DNA of 64,000 nucleotides from an uncultured Bacteroidales bacterium (GTDB taxonomy: Bacteria; Bacteroidota; Bacteroidia; Bacteroidales; Paludibacteraceae), in contig CAKVEC010000005.1 in assembly GCA_934728255.1 (NCBI GenBank), forward strand, positions 1 through 64,000, read 5' to 3'. Each line of letters opens with the position of its first letter. Position 1 is the first letter of the stretch. The notes beneath the pieces were generated by a model, which was not told the DNA's origin, made no database searches, and saw only the letters and a list, made by a program, of their open reading frames with translations. A program made the position numbers and the translations under genes. Below, one piece after another: positions 46,056-54,352 of this stretch.

Positions 46056-46480
46056 TGACAAAGCAACGATTACAAGCCGAAAAGACTGTACTTGAAAAAT
46101 ACTTGAAACCGAATACATATCGGTTCATGGATATGAATACTGGGAACCCGTATATAGTTATGGCTGTTATGACCAATTCGGGAAAGGTTTACACTATCCG
46201 GATTATGTTGAGAGAATTTCCTAATAGTGTGCCTTCGGTTCAAGTGATTACTCCGATTCGAACCAAGCGAGGTCGTGCGATGAATATGCCGGACGGAAGT
46301 ATGCATGTATTAGGGCTTGAAGACGGACATACGCTGATATGTCATTATGGTCCCCTATCATGGACACCCAATGTGTCTTTATTCAAGGTCTATATGAAAT
46401 GCCGCCTATGGTTCGAGATGTATGAGGAACATCTGCGAACCGGTGCTCCGATAGATACATTTTTACCTCATCAAGACTAA
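46052..46480 (+). CDS. E2-like (UBC-fold) ubiquitin-conjugating protein
   Basis: The 142-residue protein has the compact bacterial UBC layout: the strand block VYTIRIMLREFPNSVPSVQV, His85 in SMHVLG, a likely catalytic Cys97 in LICHY, then SWTPNVSL and a long C-terminal helix (FKVYMKCRLWFEMYEEHL). By family logic it takes the modifier from the E1 as a Cys-linked thioester. ATG 46052 overlaps the JAB stop; ATG 46055 is an alternative. Assignment rests on motif order and on its JAB and E1 neighbours. Confidence 0.8.
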   Translation: MMTKQRLQAEKTVLEKYLKPNTYRFMDMNTGNPYIVMAVMTNSGKVYTIRIMLREFPNSVPSVQVITPIRTKRGRAMNMPDGSMHVLGLEDGHTLICHYGPLSWTPNVSLFKVYMKCRLWFEMYEEHLRTGAPIDTFLPHQD

Positions 46481-46504
46481 TTTTATAAATCTAAAAAAAA
46501 GACA

Positions 46505-46684
46505 ATGGAAAAGAAAATGTCACCACTGGCACAAGCCGTTCAGGAGGCACAACGCCCCCGTCCAACAATTGATTTGGTTTACAATTCTGACACAGGTGTG
46601 TTCTCGGAAACAGCAGCAGGAAGTGTTACGGAAGGTCTGCCCGTTACAGAAATCACTAAAGGAGGATTCGCATGTCGGAACTAA
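46505..46684 (+). CDS. 59-residue protein, candidate modifier or substrate of the E1/E2/JAB trio
   Basis: A short frame fills the space between E2 and E1: ATG 46505, stop TAA 46682-46684, overlapping the E1 start by 13 bp. It has an Ala/Gln-rich N-terminal helix, then a strand-like TIDLVYNSDTGVFSE (residues 21-35), and ends in ITKGGFACRN. The internal Gly-Gly followed by five residues resembles the end of a ubiquitin-like precursor that a JAB protease could trim. However, 59 residues is short for a beta-grasp fold. The TIDLVYNSDTGVF stretch is similar to the start of the protein at 47618. I do not recognise a family. Confidence 0.65.
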   Translation: MEKKMSPLAQAVQEAQRPRPTIDLVYNSDTGVFSETAAGSVTEGLPVTEITKGGFACRN

Positions 46685-47601
46685 CAGAAAAGAAATATCC
46701 TTCGCGCGAGGAGTTTTATTCTCGTGCAAAGGGTATCCTTGAAGTAGATATTTTGCGAAATAAGCGTGTGGCTATCATCGGGCTGGGGAGTTTCGGATCG
46801 CATATCGCAGTGGAGTTGGTAAAAGCAGGTGTGGAAACATTCCACCTGTTTGATTTTGATACGATAGAGGTGCACAATCTGGCTCGTCATACGGCTTCCG
46901 TCCATGACATCGGGCGGCTGAAAACAGATGTGATGAAGGATACTATATTGGGTAAGAATCCATATGCAACGGTGCATTTGTACCCGATAGATATTCATCT
47001 CAATCCTGGGCCGTTAACCGCTTTATTGAAGGCGCAATTGATAGACCTTATTATATGTGCGACCGACAACAACTCCAGCCGGTACATTTTAGCCCAACTA
47101 GCAAGTGAGTACAATGTTACTTGTATCTATGGGCGTGCTATCACGCGAGCAGAGGGAGGAGATGTCTTCATACAGCGTCCTGGAGAAGCCTGCTACTGCT
47201 GCTTGGTGGGCAATGATTGGTTTGATGCTGCAGACGAGGAGATTAGTGATGAAAACTCTGCGCGTAGAGATGGACGTATTCCAGCATACGCATCGGCAGA
47301 AGATGCCGATGTAATGGTACAAGTGGGGTTGTCATCGGACATTATGCCTATCTGCAATATGATGGTCAAGTTGGCACTGATTGAACTATCCAGAGGACTC
47401 GAATCCGGTTTGCAGGAGTTGGAGAAAGAATTGCGGTTCAACTATTATATGTGGGCCAATCGGCGGGAACGGCGTCATAAGAACTGGGCTGCGTTCGGTG
47501 AAAGTGGCAGTTTGCCCACAATTCTTCGATGGTATGGAGCACAAATCTCTAAGAAAGAGCATTGTGCAGTATGTTCGACTTCTATAGAATTGGAAATATA
47601 G
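46672..47601 (+). CDS. E1-like (ThiF/MoeB-fold) activating enzyme
   Basis: The 309-residue protein has the nucleotide loop GLGSFGSHIAVELVKAGV (about 37-54), the Asp of FDFDTIEVHN, the arginine stretch NLARHTASVHDIGRLKTD and the ATDNNSSR region. These are hallmarks of enzymes that adenylate the C-terminus of ubiquitin-like or sulfur-carrier proteins. Four cysteines in CYCC and CAVC should form the structural zinc site. It lies with JAB and E2 genes and not with thiamine, molybdopterin or cysteine synthesis genes, so protein conjugation is the likelier role. Confidence 0.9.
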   Translation: MSELTEKKYPSREEFYSRAKGILEVDILRNKRVAIIGLGSFGSHIAVELVKAGVETFHLFDFDTIEVHNLARHTASVHDIGRLKTDVMKDTILGKNPYATVHLYPIDIHLNPGPLTALLKAQLIDLIICATDNNSSRYILAQLASEYNVTCIYGRAITRAEGGDVFIQRPGEACYCCLVGNDWFDAADEEISDENSARRDGRIPAYASAEDADVMVQVGLSSDIMPICNMMVKLALIELSRGLESGLQELEKELRFNYYMWANRRERRHKNWAAFGESGSLPTILRWYGAQISKKEHCAVCSTSIELEI

Positions 47602-47617
47602 GAAAGATGGAAGTGAA

Positions 47618-48040
47618 ATGAATGATTTGAATGACATTGTTTTTAATCCCGAGACCGGGCTGTTTGAGAGCAAAACCAATATCACAGCCCACCTTACGGA
47701 GTGCCAAATACAGGGGGGTAGCAGAAGCCGTCGTATGATAGACCCCGCACGTGCTGCCTTGAAACCCGTCATAGTGGATTTTCGGGTAGAAGGCGGATAT
47801 GAGCATAAGGTCGGATCTGAGGTATGTGTGCGTTGGCGTGTGGCAAATGCGCAGAAAATCATTATTCATTTCCACAATCACCGCGCATTGGAATATGATA
47901 TGCAGGGTACTTTGCGGTTTGTTATGCCTGATGAGGATTGCAAGGTACGCTTGGTTGCAACGAATCAGGACGTAAAAACCCAAAGTACTATTTCCTTGAT
48001 ATCTCGTCGTCTAACCATCTTCGACCGTTTATTCAGGTGA
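47618..48040 (+). CDS. Ig-like small protein with a motif shared with the 59-residue protein
   Basis: The 140-residue protein has no signal peptide. Its first residues, NDIVFNPETGLFES, resemble IDLVYNSDTGVFSE of the small protein on the other side of the E1 gene. The body (about 48-125) has the strand pattern of an Ig-like sandwich (VIVDFRVEGG, VCVRWRVANAQKIIIHF, LRFVMPDEDCKVRLVATN). It starts 16 bp after E1 and is probably co-transcribed with it. It could be a target, adaptor or inhibitor of the conjugation trio; nothing in the sequence fixes this. Confidence 0.75.
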   Translation: MNDLNDIVFNPETGLFESKTNITAHLTECQIQGGSRSRRMIDPARAALKPVIVDFRVEGGYEHKVGSEVCVRWRVANAQKIIIHFHNHRALEYDMQGTLRFVMPDEDCKVRLVATNQDVKTQSTISLISRRLTIFDRLFR

Positions 48041-48061
48041 TAAAATCCTTATAACACCAAT

Positions 48062-48132
48062 TACGTAGAAAAGACGTAGAAAGAATGGGTATTACGTGTT
48101 TAGCACAATGTACTATGTATTTACCGTAGTCG
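48062..48132. repeat. Composite 11-bp repeat element (two unit types)
   Basis: Two KACGTAGAAAR units (48062-48072 tacgtagaaaa; 48073-48083 gacgtagaaag) are followed 27 bp on by two units of the other type (48111-48121 tactatgtatt; 48122-48132 taccgtagtcg). The spacer and right flank (gggtatta, agcacaatg, gtgagg) match those of the seven-unit array at 42496, so this element joins two families. It lies between the E1 cluster and the helicase. Confidence 0.8.
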
Positions 48133-48167
48133 TCAGTGTGAGGACAACTGCAGAATAGATTATTATT

Positions 48168-51100
48168 ATGGAACCAACAAATACCTCCCATACCGTCCAA
48201 ACGGCAAACGCTCAAAACAGAGTGAACTATTGGGAACGGAAACTTTTGGATTTGACCAAGAGTAATGCACTCATCAATATACGATATGGAAATACTTGTA
48301 TTGCATTGACAAATGAGGCAACCGAAGAAATATATGCAGAACTGACAGACGGAGGTAATATGCCTCTCCTGTCCTCCTGCAATACTTCTACACACGGCTT
48401 GCAAACCGCATTGGAAGACAAAGAACTCGCTCAAAATGCGAAAGAACTGATGCGAACGGCCCAAAGCAATTTGGAAGAGATTGGCAATGCGCAACTGTTT
48501 GTAGTGATGGGAATGTTACAATACATAGACAATCCTAACCCATTTCAACCTTCTGCCGCCATAGACTCTCATGTGGCACCCGTGTTGCTGCTACCCGTTA
48601 AGATTACACGGCAACGTATAACCGGAGTGTACTACATATCTGCAATGGGAGACGAACCGTGTGTAAACGTTACGCTCATAGAACTGCTCAAGCAACAACA
48701 TGAACGCAACTTATCTTCGCTTGTCGCCAATACAGATACCACGCCTGACTACAGGAAAGTAATGGAGACTTTTCAGGAGTTGGCAGCAAGCAAAACCGAC
48801 TGGCATTTCTATTCAGGTATGTGCGTAGGGATATTCTCGTTTGCCAAGTTTGTGATGTGGAGTGATATCCATACCAACTCCGAGCGTATGCTGAAATCGT
48901 CGTTAGTGGAAAGCCTTGTAGAGAAACGAAAAGCGGATTCGATGGCAATACCCGACAGTGATGCGCGGACAATGGACAAGGAAACAAAGCCCATAGAGTT
49001 GGCATTGCCTTTAGACGCCGATAGTTCGCAAATAGAGGCTGTAGCAGATGCTTCCGCAGGAAAAAGTTTCTTGCTCTATGGTCCTCCGGGGACAGGCAAA
49101 AGCCAGACAATTACCAACATCATTGCCAATGCCATTTACCACAAACAGCAAGTGCTTTTTGTAGCACAGAAGCGTGCTGCGCTGGAAGTGGTACAGGAGC
49201 GTTTACAGCAAATAGGTATTGATTCGTTTTGCTTGGAACTGCACTCTAACAAAGCCACCAAAACGTATCTGATCAACCAGTTGGAGCAGGTGATGAGCAG
49301 CGCATACAGCAATGATTTTGAACGGGATTTTCATAATGTTTCCGAGCAACTGTTCGCGCGTCGTAAACAGTTGCTGCAATATATAGAAGCATTGAATGCT
49401 CCGCATAGCATGCACGGAGATGAATACTCTTTAGCCGATTGCATTGAGCAGTATTGTGCCATTGATGCTGCAGGGCTATTGTCGTTTGATTTTGACCAAC
49501 CGACACTCTCACGCACTACCAACGCAGAGTTGGATAGTATTGCCAACACCTTGCACGAGATGCAAACCATTCGTCCTACATTTGCAAGCATCGAGAAGCA
49601 TCCATTACGCACATTGCTTCCACGTGACGGACGTATTAGTGCGATTGAGAATATATGTAACAAGTTGCAGGAACTGCGGCAAGACATAGTGGAGATTTCA
49701 CTCAACCAAAACGGGTTGCGCAAATGGTTGCGCTTGTCGGGCTTGCAACAACGTTACCATCTGCATGAGATTGAATTGCAAGATTTAGCCACCATTGTTT
49801 GGGACACCTCGGCATTGTATGAAGACAAACAAAAAGACATTAGCCAATGGTTAGCCCATCGTGCGGAAATGAAAGAGTGGAGTCTGTATAGTGTCAGGTG
49901 GAATCGTGTGACGGATTTGGGATATCCACAATTGGCAGATGCTATGGAGGCAGAGACTGATACAGTCGTTGTGCAATCTTTGCGCCGGGCTGTTTATCAA
50001 CAACGTGCAATGGATATTATTGATTCGGATAACACCCTAACCATGTTCAACGGGAAAGTGTTTGAGGAGATAATCGCAGAATATCGTCGGTTGTTCAGCG
50101 AATTTCAATCACTGACGAAACAAATTCTGCTACTACGGCTGCAAAACAATGTGCGCGATACGCTATTAAGTCCAAATCCTATAATCCAAAGTTCGTTAAC
50201 AATCATTCGCCGATGGATCAAACAACACGGGCGCGGTATGAGTATTCGGCATTTGTTTGCAGAACATGGCGAAGTATTGCGTACTCTCTGTCCGTGCCTG
50301 CTGATGTCTCCAATCTCTGTGGCACAATACCTGCCTATACGCTCTTCCTTATTCGATATGGTGCTGTTTGACGAGGCATCACAGATCCCTACTTCGGAAG
50401 CAGTCGGAGCCATTGCACGTGGCAAGGCTGTTGTGATTGTGGGGGACCCGAAGCAGATGCCGCCGACCACTTTTTTCCAAACGCAATTATTTTCGGAAGA
50501 AGATATAATCAATGGCGATATGGAATCGGTGCTTGACGACTGTATTACATTGGGAATGCCAGACCATTACCTAAACTATCATTATCGTTCACGTCATGAA
50601 TCGTTGATTGCTTTCAGTAATCATTACTACTATGACGACAAATTAGTAACTTTCCCTAGCGCAGACAACAGAATTTCGCATTTGCATTATTGCTATGTAG
50701 AGAGCGTTTATGATTATAGTGCTACCCGTACTAACCGCTTGGAAGCAGAGGCGTTGGTTCTGGAAGTGATCAGGCGATTGGGTAACCCTGAACAGAGTCG
50801 TTGCTCAATGGGTATCATTGCATTCAGTAAGGTTCAGCAAGACTTGATTGAAGAACTGCTTTCGGAGCAACTATCACGCCGACATAATTTGGAAAAACGG
50901 GCTTTTGGTGAGAATAGGGAACCTCTGTTTGTTAAGAATTTGGAGAATGTGCAAGGTGATGAACGCGATGTTATCTTCTTGTCGGTAGGTTATGGACCGG
51001 ACAAGGACGGGAAAATTAGTATGAATTTCGGACCGCTGAATAACGCCGGTGGTGAGAGGCGTCTGAATGTAGCCGTTACTCGTGCCAGACAGGAGATGTT

Positions 51101-51572
51101 GGTCTTCACCGGAATGCATTCGGAAGATATCGACTTGTCTAAGTCACAGGCACTTGGTGTGGAAGGACTGAAGAATTTTCTATACTACGCTGAGCATCAT
51201 GAATTGCCTCAAGATATTGCTGCTCCGGGACAGAACTATCCCCTACATCCTATTGCTGTGCAATTGGCAGATGTGTTGCGTAACGAAGGCTATCGTGTGG
51301 ATACAGGAGTCGGGCAAAGCGATTTTCGTATAGATGTTGCTGTTGTCAATCCCGCATGTCCTGATATGTACCTATTGGGCATACAGATAGACGGGTGGCG
51401 CTACTATCAAACACCCACTATGCGAGATCGTGCCTTGGTGCAACCTGATGTATTGCAGGGGCTTGGTTGGAAAATTGTACACATTTGGCAAGAAGATTAT
51501 TTCCATTCCCCGCAAATTGTCATACGACAACTACTGAATATCCTGACACAAACGACTAATAACCAACAATAA
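48168..51572 (+). CDS. DUF4011-type superfamily 1 helicase with C-terminal Vsr-like (MTES_1575) domain
   Basis: The 1134-residue protein opens with the DUF4011 signature (WERKLLDLTKSNALINIRYG, about 24-43). Helicase motifs follow: Walker A GPPGTGKSQT (about 304-313), DEAS, GDPKQMPPT, YRSRHESL, QGDERDVIF, and VAVTRARQ with the arginine finger. The last 110 residues match the restriction-like MTES_1575 domain, with Asp in DFRIDVAV and the end VLQGLGWKIVHIW. The position usually Glu in LGIECDG reads Gln (LLGIQIDG), so cleavage may be lost. Large enzymes of this type recur in anti-phage loci. It is followed by the next gene after 7 bp. Confidence 0.88.
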   Translation: MEPTNTSHTVQTANAQNRVNYWERKLLDLTKSNALINIRYGNTCIALTNEATEEIYAELTDGGNMPLLSSCNTSTHGLQTALEDKELAQNAKELMRTAQSNLEEIGNAQLFVVMGMLQYIDNPNPFQPSAAIDSHVAPVLLLPVKITRQRITGVYYISAMGDEPCVNVTLIELLKQQHERNLSSLVANTDTTPDYRKVMETFQELAASKTDWHFYSGMCVGIFSFAKFVMWSDIHTNSERMLKSSLVESLVEKRKADSMAIPDSDARTMDKETKPIELALPLDADSSQIEAVADASAGKSFLLYGPPGTGKSQTITNIIANAIYHKQQVLFVAQKRAALEVVQERLQQIGIDSFCLELHSNKATKTYLINQLEQVMSSAYSNDFERDFHNVSEQLFARRKQLLQYIEALNAPHSMHGDEYSLADCIEQYCAIDAAGLLSFDFDQPTLSRTTNAELDSIANTLHEMQTIRPTFASIEKHPLRTLLPRDGRISAIENICNKLQELRQDIVEISLNQNGLRKWLRLSGLQQRYHLHEIELQDLATIVWDTSALYEDKQKDISQWLAHRAEMKEWSLYSVRWNRVTDLGYPQLADAMEAETDTVVVQSLRRAVYQQRAMDIIDSDNTLTMFNGKVFEEIIAEYRRLFSEFQSLTKQILLLRLQNNVRDTLLSPNPIIQSSLTIIRRWIKQHGRGMSIRHLFAEHGEVLRTLCPCLLMSPISVAQYLPIRSSLFDMVLFDEASQIPTSEAVGAIARGKAVVIVGDPKQMPPTTFFQTQLFSEEDIINGDMESVLDDCITLGMPDHYLNYHYRSRHESLIAFSNHYYYDDKLVTFPSADNRISHLHYCYVESVYDYSATRTNRLEAEALVLEVIRRLGNPEQSRCSMGIIAFSKVQQDLIEELLSEQLSRRHNLEKRAFGENREPLFVKNLENVQGDERDVIFLSVGYGPDKDGKISMNFGPLNNAGGERRLNVAVTRARQEMLVFTGMHSEDIDLSKSQALGVEGLKNFLYYAEHHELPQDIAAPGQNYPLHPIAVQLADVLRNEGYRVDTGVGQSDFRIDVAVVNPACPDMYLLGIQIDGWRYYQTPTMRDRALVQPDVLQGLGWKIVHIWQEDYFHSPQIVIRQLLNILTQTTNNQQ

Positions 51573-51579
51573 CAAAACT

Positions 51580-52998
51580 ATGACACGAGAAGAACAATTG
51601 AAATTATGCTCTGTCTGCACCCATCGTCAGATGGATATGCATAAAGGTATGTTGTGCGGACTGACTCAAAATGCCGCAAATTTTGAAGGCGAATGCCCTA
51701 ACTTTGAGCAAGATGAGAAAGAATTCCAAAAACAGCAGCAGATTCAGCAAGAGATTATGAGTGATGAAGACCATACTGTTGGTGGTTGGTTGGCAATTTT
51801 TTTATGGCTCGGCATTGGAGGCGGTGCCTTGGCGAGTATAGTGACTACATGTTTGTCATTTAGTGATTTGTTGTTATCGACATGGCTTGTCGTTGCACAA
51901 TTGGTTATTTTGCTTTGTTTGTGCACTATCGCAGTTAGCACAATCGTAGCCTTTTATAAGCGTCAACCCAATGCCAAAGCATTGGCATATACATATATTG
52001 CAACAATTGCAATAGATAGCGTCTTTGCTATTGCAATGTACTTCGCAATACCCGATGCTCAGGAAAGCAATCTTGTACACTCTATTCGTTCCATATTGTG
52101 GGGCGTGATATGGGGTACATATCTTGCCAGTTCAACACGTGTGGAGAATATCGTTCCGAAGCCACGCACATGGCAGATATTTGAGAAAATCTTGGCAGGT
52201 GTCATTGTGAGTATGTATATATTGATGGCTACTGTTACTATAGATATGCACAACAATGAAAATAGTATATTCTACAACCCGCGCCAAGTGGTTAAGACAA
52301 TATTGCAAGAAATTAACAAAGACCTTCCATATCAGGATATTGACGGCGTCATTTCGCAGCGTCTGTTTTTGCAAAAAGATACAATTGTGTATCCGTACAA
52401 ATTGACACAAACGGATATCAAAGATTGTGTTGTAGAGGATTTGCAACTTACAGGTATGCACACAAAACAATCAATACTTCAAGAAGTTGCATTACAATCA
52501 CCGGATGCCACCCTATCGGGGCATGAGTATTTCTTCGAGCATAACTACAGCGTGTCTTTCCGCTATTATGACAAATGGAATACTCTGTTGTATTCAGTCG
52601 CAATTACCCCTGAAGATTACACGAATGCGCTTGCTGCTGGTAATCAATTCCGATGTGACGAAGCAGATTTTCAAAAGGCAGAAGATATTGTCAAGACATT
52701 GTTGCCCATTGCATATCTTGGAGAAGGTGCCGAGTTGACAGATATCCGTCATACACATGATAACCTATACTACGTGATTCGATTTAAGGATATGTATTTC
52801 GCAGACGTGTGCCAAATAGATAAGTCTTACTTCCGACAGACTATATTGTCTCATTTCGCGGAGTTGGAAGATGCTGTGGTCTCAATGGCGGAAATGAATC
52901 GGATGAACATTGTGTTTTCGTTGTGCGGTATAGACTCCGATAGAACTATAGACATAGTCATTACCCCGCAAGATTATATACAGACTGTCGAAAAATAA
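51580..52998 (+). CDS. Cys-cluster membrane protein of unknown function
   Basis: The 472-residue protein has an N-terminal four-cysteine module (CSVCTHRQ...MLCGLTQ...GECPNFEQ, residues 11-48), a likely zinc site seen at the start of many Bacteroidota membrane proteins. A short acidic/Gln helix follows, then about five membrane segments (residues ~65-225) beginning VGGWLAIFLWLGIGGGA. The C-terminal half (225-470) is soluble, with two similar alpha/beta halves. It is the last gene of the plus-strand string before the array at 53097. Role unknown. Confidence 0.8.
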   Translation: MTREEQLKLCSVCTHRQMDMHKGMLCGLTQNAANFEGECPNFEQDEKEFQKQQQIQQEIMSDEDHTVGGWLAIFLWLGIGGGALASIVTTCLSFSDLLLSTWLVVAQLVILLCLCTIAVSTIVAFYKRQPNAKALAYTYIATIAIDSVFAIAMYFAIPDAQESNLVHSIRSILWGVIWGTYLASSTRVENIVPKPRTWQIFEKILAGVIVSMYILMATVTIDMHNNENSIFYNPRQVVKTILQEINKDLPYQDIDGVISQRLFLQKDTIVYPYKLTQTDIKDCVVEDLQLTGMHTKQSILQEVALQSPDATLSGHEYFFEHNYSVSFRYYDKWNTLLYSVAITPEDYTNALAAGNQFRCDEADFQKAEDIVKTLLPIAYLGEGAELTDIRHTHDNLYYVIRFKDMYFADVCQIDKSYFRQTILSHFAELEDAVVSMAEMNRMNIVFSLCGIDSDRTIDIVITPQDYIQTVEK

Positions 52999-53388
52999 TG
53001 ATTGTATGCAGCAAATATGTTGAAGGTTTGTTTAGGTCTGATGATTTTCAAGATCCTGAATATGAATATACAATTCCCATACCTCATAATACCGATTACG
53101 TAGAAAGGACGTAGAAAGGACGTAGAAAGAATTGGCTTTTCTCTATAGGATAAGCCTGTTTTTATGCACTTTATTCACTCTGTACTTTGCATAAACTGTA
53201 TAAAATAGATGCTAAATACAAAACGCAAGTGAATTGAGTGTAAACAGAGTGCCACAAAATAACAAGTCTCCAGTGCCATACCGGCAGAGAATTAGCATAA
53301 TTTTTGCATACGATCAACAGAATAAATAAAAACTTTGTATATATCGCAAAGTATATTTTGTTGACTTTGTAAAAATGCTTCATATAAT
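52999..53388. other. Gap after the accessory island
   Basis: 390 bp without a gene. It contains the left flank ccatacctcataatacc (from about 53077), the three-unit array (53097-53129), and a TTTTTATGCA...TTGCATAAA inverted repeat (about 53159-53195). A/T-rich sequence leads to the patatin start, where I find no promoter with correct spacing. Confidence 0.7.
53097..53129. repeat. 11-bp tandem array, 3 units (KACGTAGAAAG)
   Basis: Units tacgtagaaag, gacgtagaaag and gacgtagaaag at 53097, 53108 and 53119. This is the inverted form of the arrays at 12566 and 63247, and matches 48062. The left flank is cctcataatac and the right flank aattggctttt. Confidence 0.88.
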
Positions 53389-54231
53389 ATGAAAACGGGA
53401 CTGGTGCTGGAAGGCGGCGGAATGCGCGGAATTTATACCTGCGGAGTGTTGGATATCATGATGGACAAGGGCTTTGAACCCGATGTGCTGTGCGGTACAT
53501 CAGCGGGTGCGCTTTTTGGTGTCAACCTTCCGTCCAAGCAACGTGGCAGAGCCTTTGATTACAACTATCGTTACTGCGACAATCCCGACTATGTCTCCAT
53601 TCGTTCCCTCATTCGCACGGGTAATATGGTGAATGTGGATTTTTCGTACAACCGTATTCCCAACGAGTTGGCTCCGTTTGACGAAGTCGCATACGAAGCC
53701 TCGAAAACCCAAGTCTTCGCTACCGTAACCAACGTAAAAACAGGCAAAGCCGAATACAAGCATATCGAAAATTGTATGACGCAAATAGACTGGCTCCGAG
53801 CATCGGGTACGTTGCCGTTTATTTCCCATAGGGTGCATATCGGTGAGAATGAGTACTTGGATGGCGGATTGGTGGACAATATCCCGCTGGATAAAGCGTT
53901 TGAGGAGGGCTGCGACAAGGTGATTGTGGTGCTGACGCGCCCCATTGAGTTCCGTCTGAACGAGCACATGTATTTGCTCAGCAAGATATTTTATCCGCAA
54001 GAAAAGAACCTGCAACAGGCATTGCGTGTGCGCAGTGCGAACTACAACAAACGTATGCAGCAGGTGCGCCAACTGAAGGAGGAAGGCAAGATTTTTGTAT
54101 TCTCGCCCGAAACATTGTTGCCCGTGCGCCGTTTGGAGCGCAATCCGCTCCACCTCAAACAAATCTACCACCTCGGTCTCCGTGATGCCACCCGCGAATG
54201 GAGTAAACTGGAAAACTATCTGCAAAAATAA
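53389..54231 (+). CDS. Patatin-like phospholipase (YjjU/RssA type)
   Basis: The 280-residue protein is a single patatin domain. The oxyanion loop is LEGGGMRGIYTCGV (7-20), the nucleophile elbow GTSAG (36-40, Ser38), and the dyad Asp lies in DGGLVDNIPL at about 159. No signal peptide is present, so this is probably a cytoplasmic lipid acyl hydrolase. It stands alone after the accessory island. Confidence 0.92.
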   Translation: MKTGLVLEGGGMRGIYTCGVLDIMMDKGFEPDVLCGTSAGALFGVNLPSKQRGRAFDYNYRYCDNPDYVSIRSLIRTGNMVNVDFSYNRIPNELAPFDEVAYEASKTQVFATVTNVKTGKAEYKHIENCMTQIDWLRASGTLPFISHRVHIGENEYLDGGLVDNIPLDKAFEEGCDKVIVVLTRPIEFRLNEHMYLLSKIFYPQEKNLQQALRVRSANYNKRMQQVRQLKEEGKIFVFSPETLLPVRRLERNPLHLKQIYHLGLRDATREWSKLENYLQK

Positions 54232-54286
54232 GCCGATACATAGAATAGTTGCTTTTGTGTAAAATCGTGCATACTGCCAATACCTA

Positions 54287-54317
54287 TTGTGTATGTAAAA
54301 AAAAAAGCGTACCTTTG
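54287..54317 (+). promoter_or_regulatory. Promoter for the lipoprotein-OmpA operon, spacer contains A10
   Basis: TTG 54287-54289, 20 bp, TACCTTTG 54310-54317. Ten of the 20 spacer bases are an uninterrupted A tract (54297-54306), whose length could change the spacing. Confidence 0.75.
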
Positions 54318-54352
54318 CGCGCTATTTTGTACGTATAAAAACTAAATTCACA

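Noticed and set aside
46672..47601. E1-like gene as ThiF/MoeB of cofactor synthesis
   Set aside because: No thiamine, molybdopterin or cysteine synthesis genes are near, while JAB and UBC-fold genes are directly adjacent.
53327..53369. Promoter for the patatin gene
   Set aside because: AAACTTTG and TGACTTTG boxes exist, but neither has a TTG at 19-21 bp; the nearest are 23-24 bp away.
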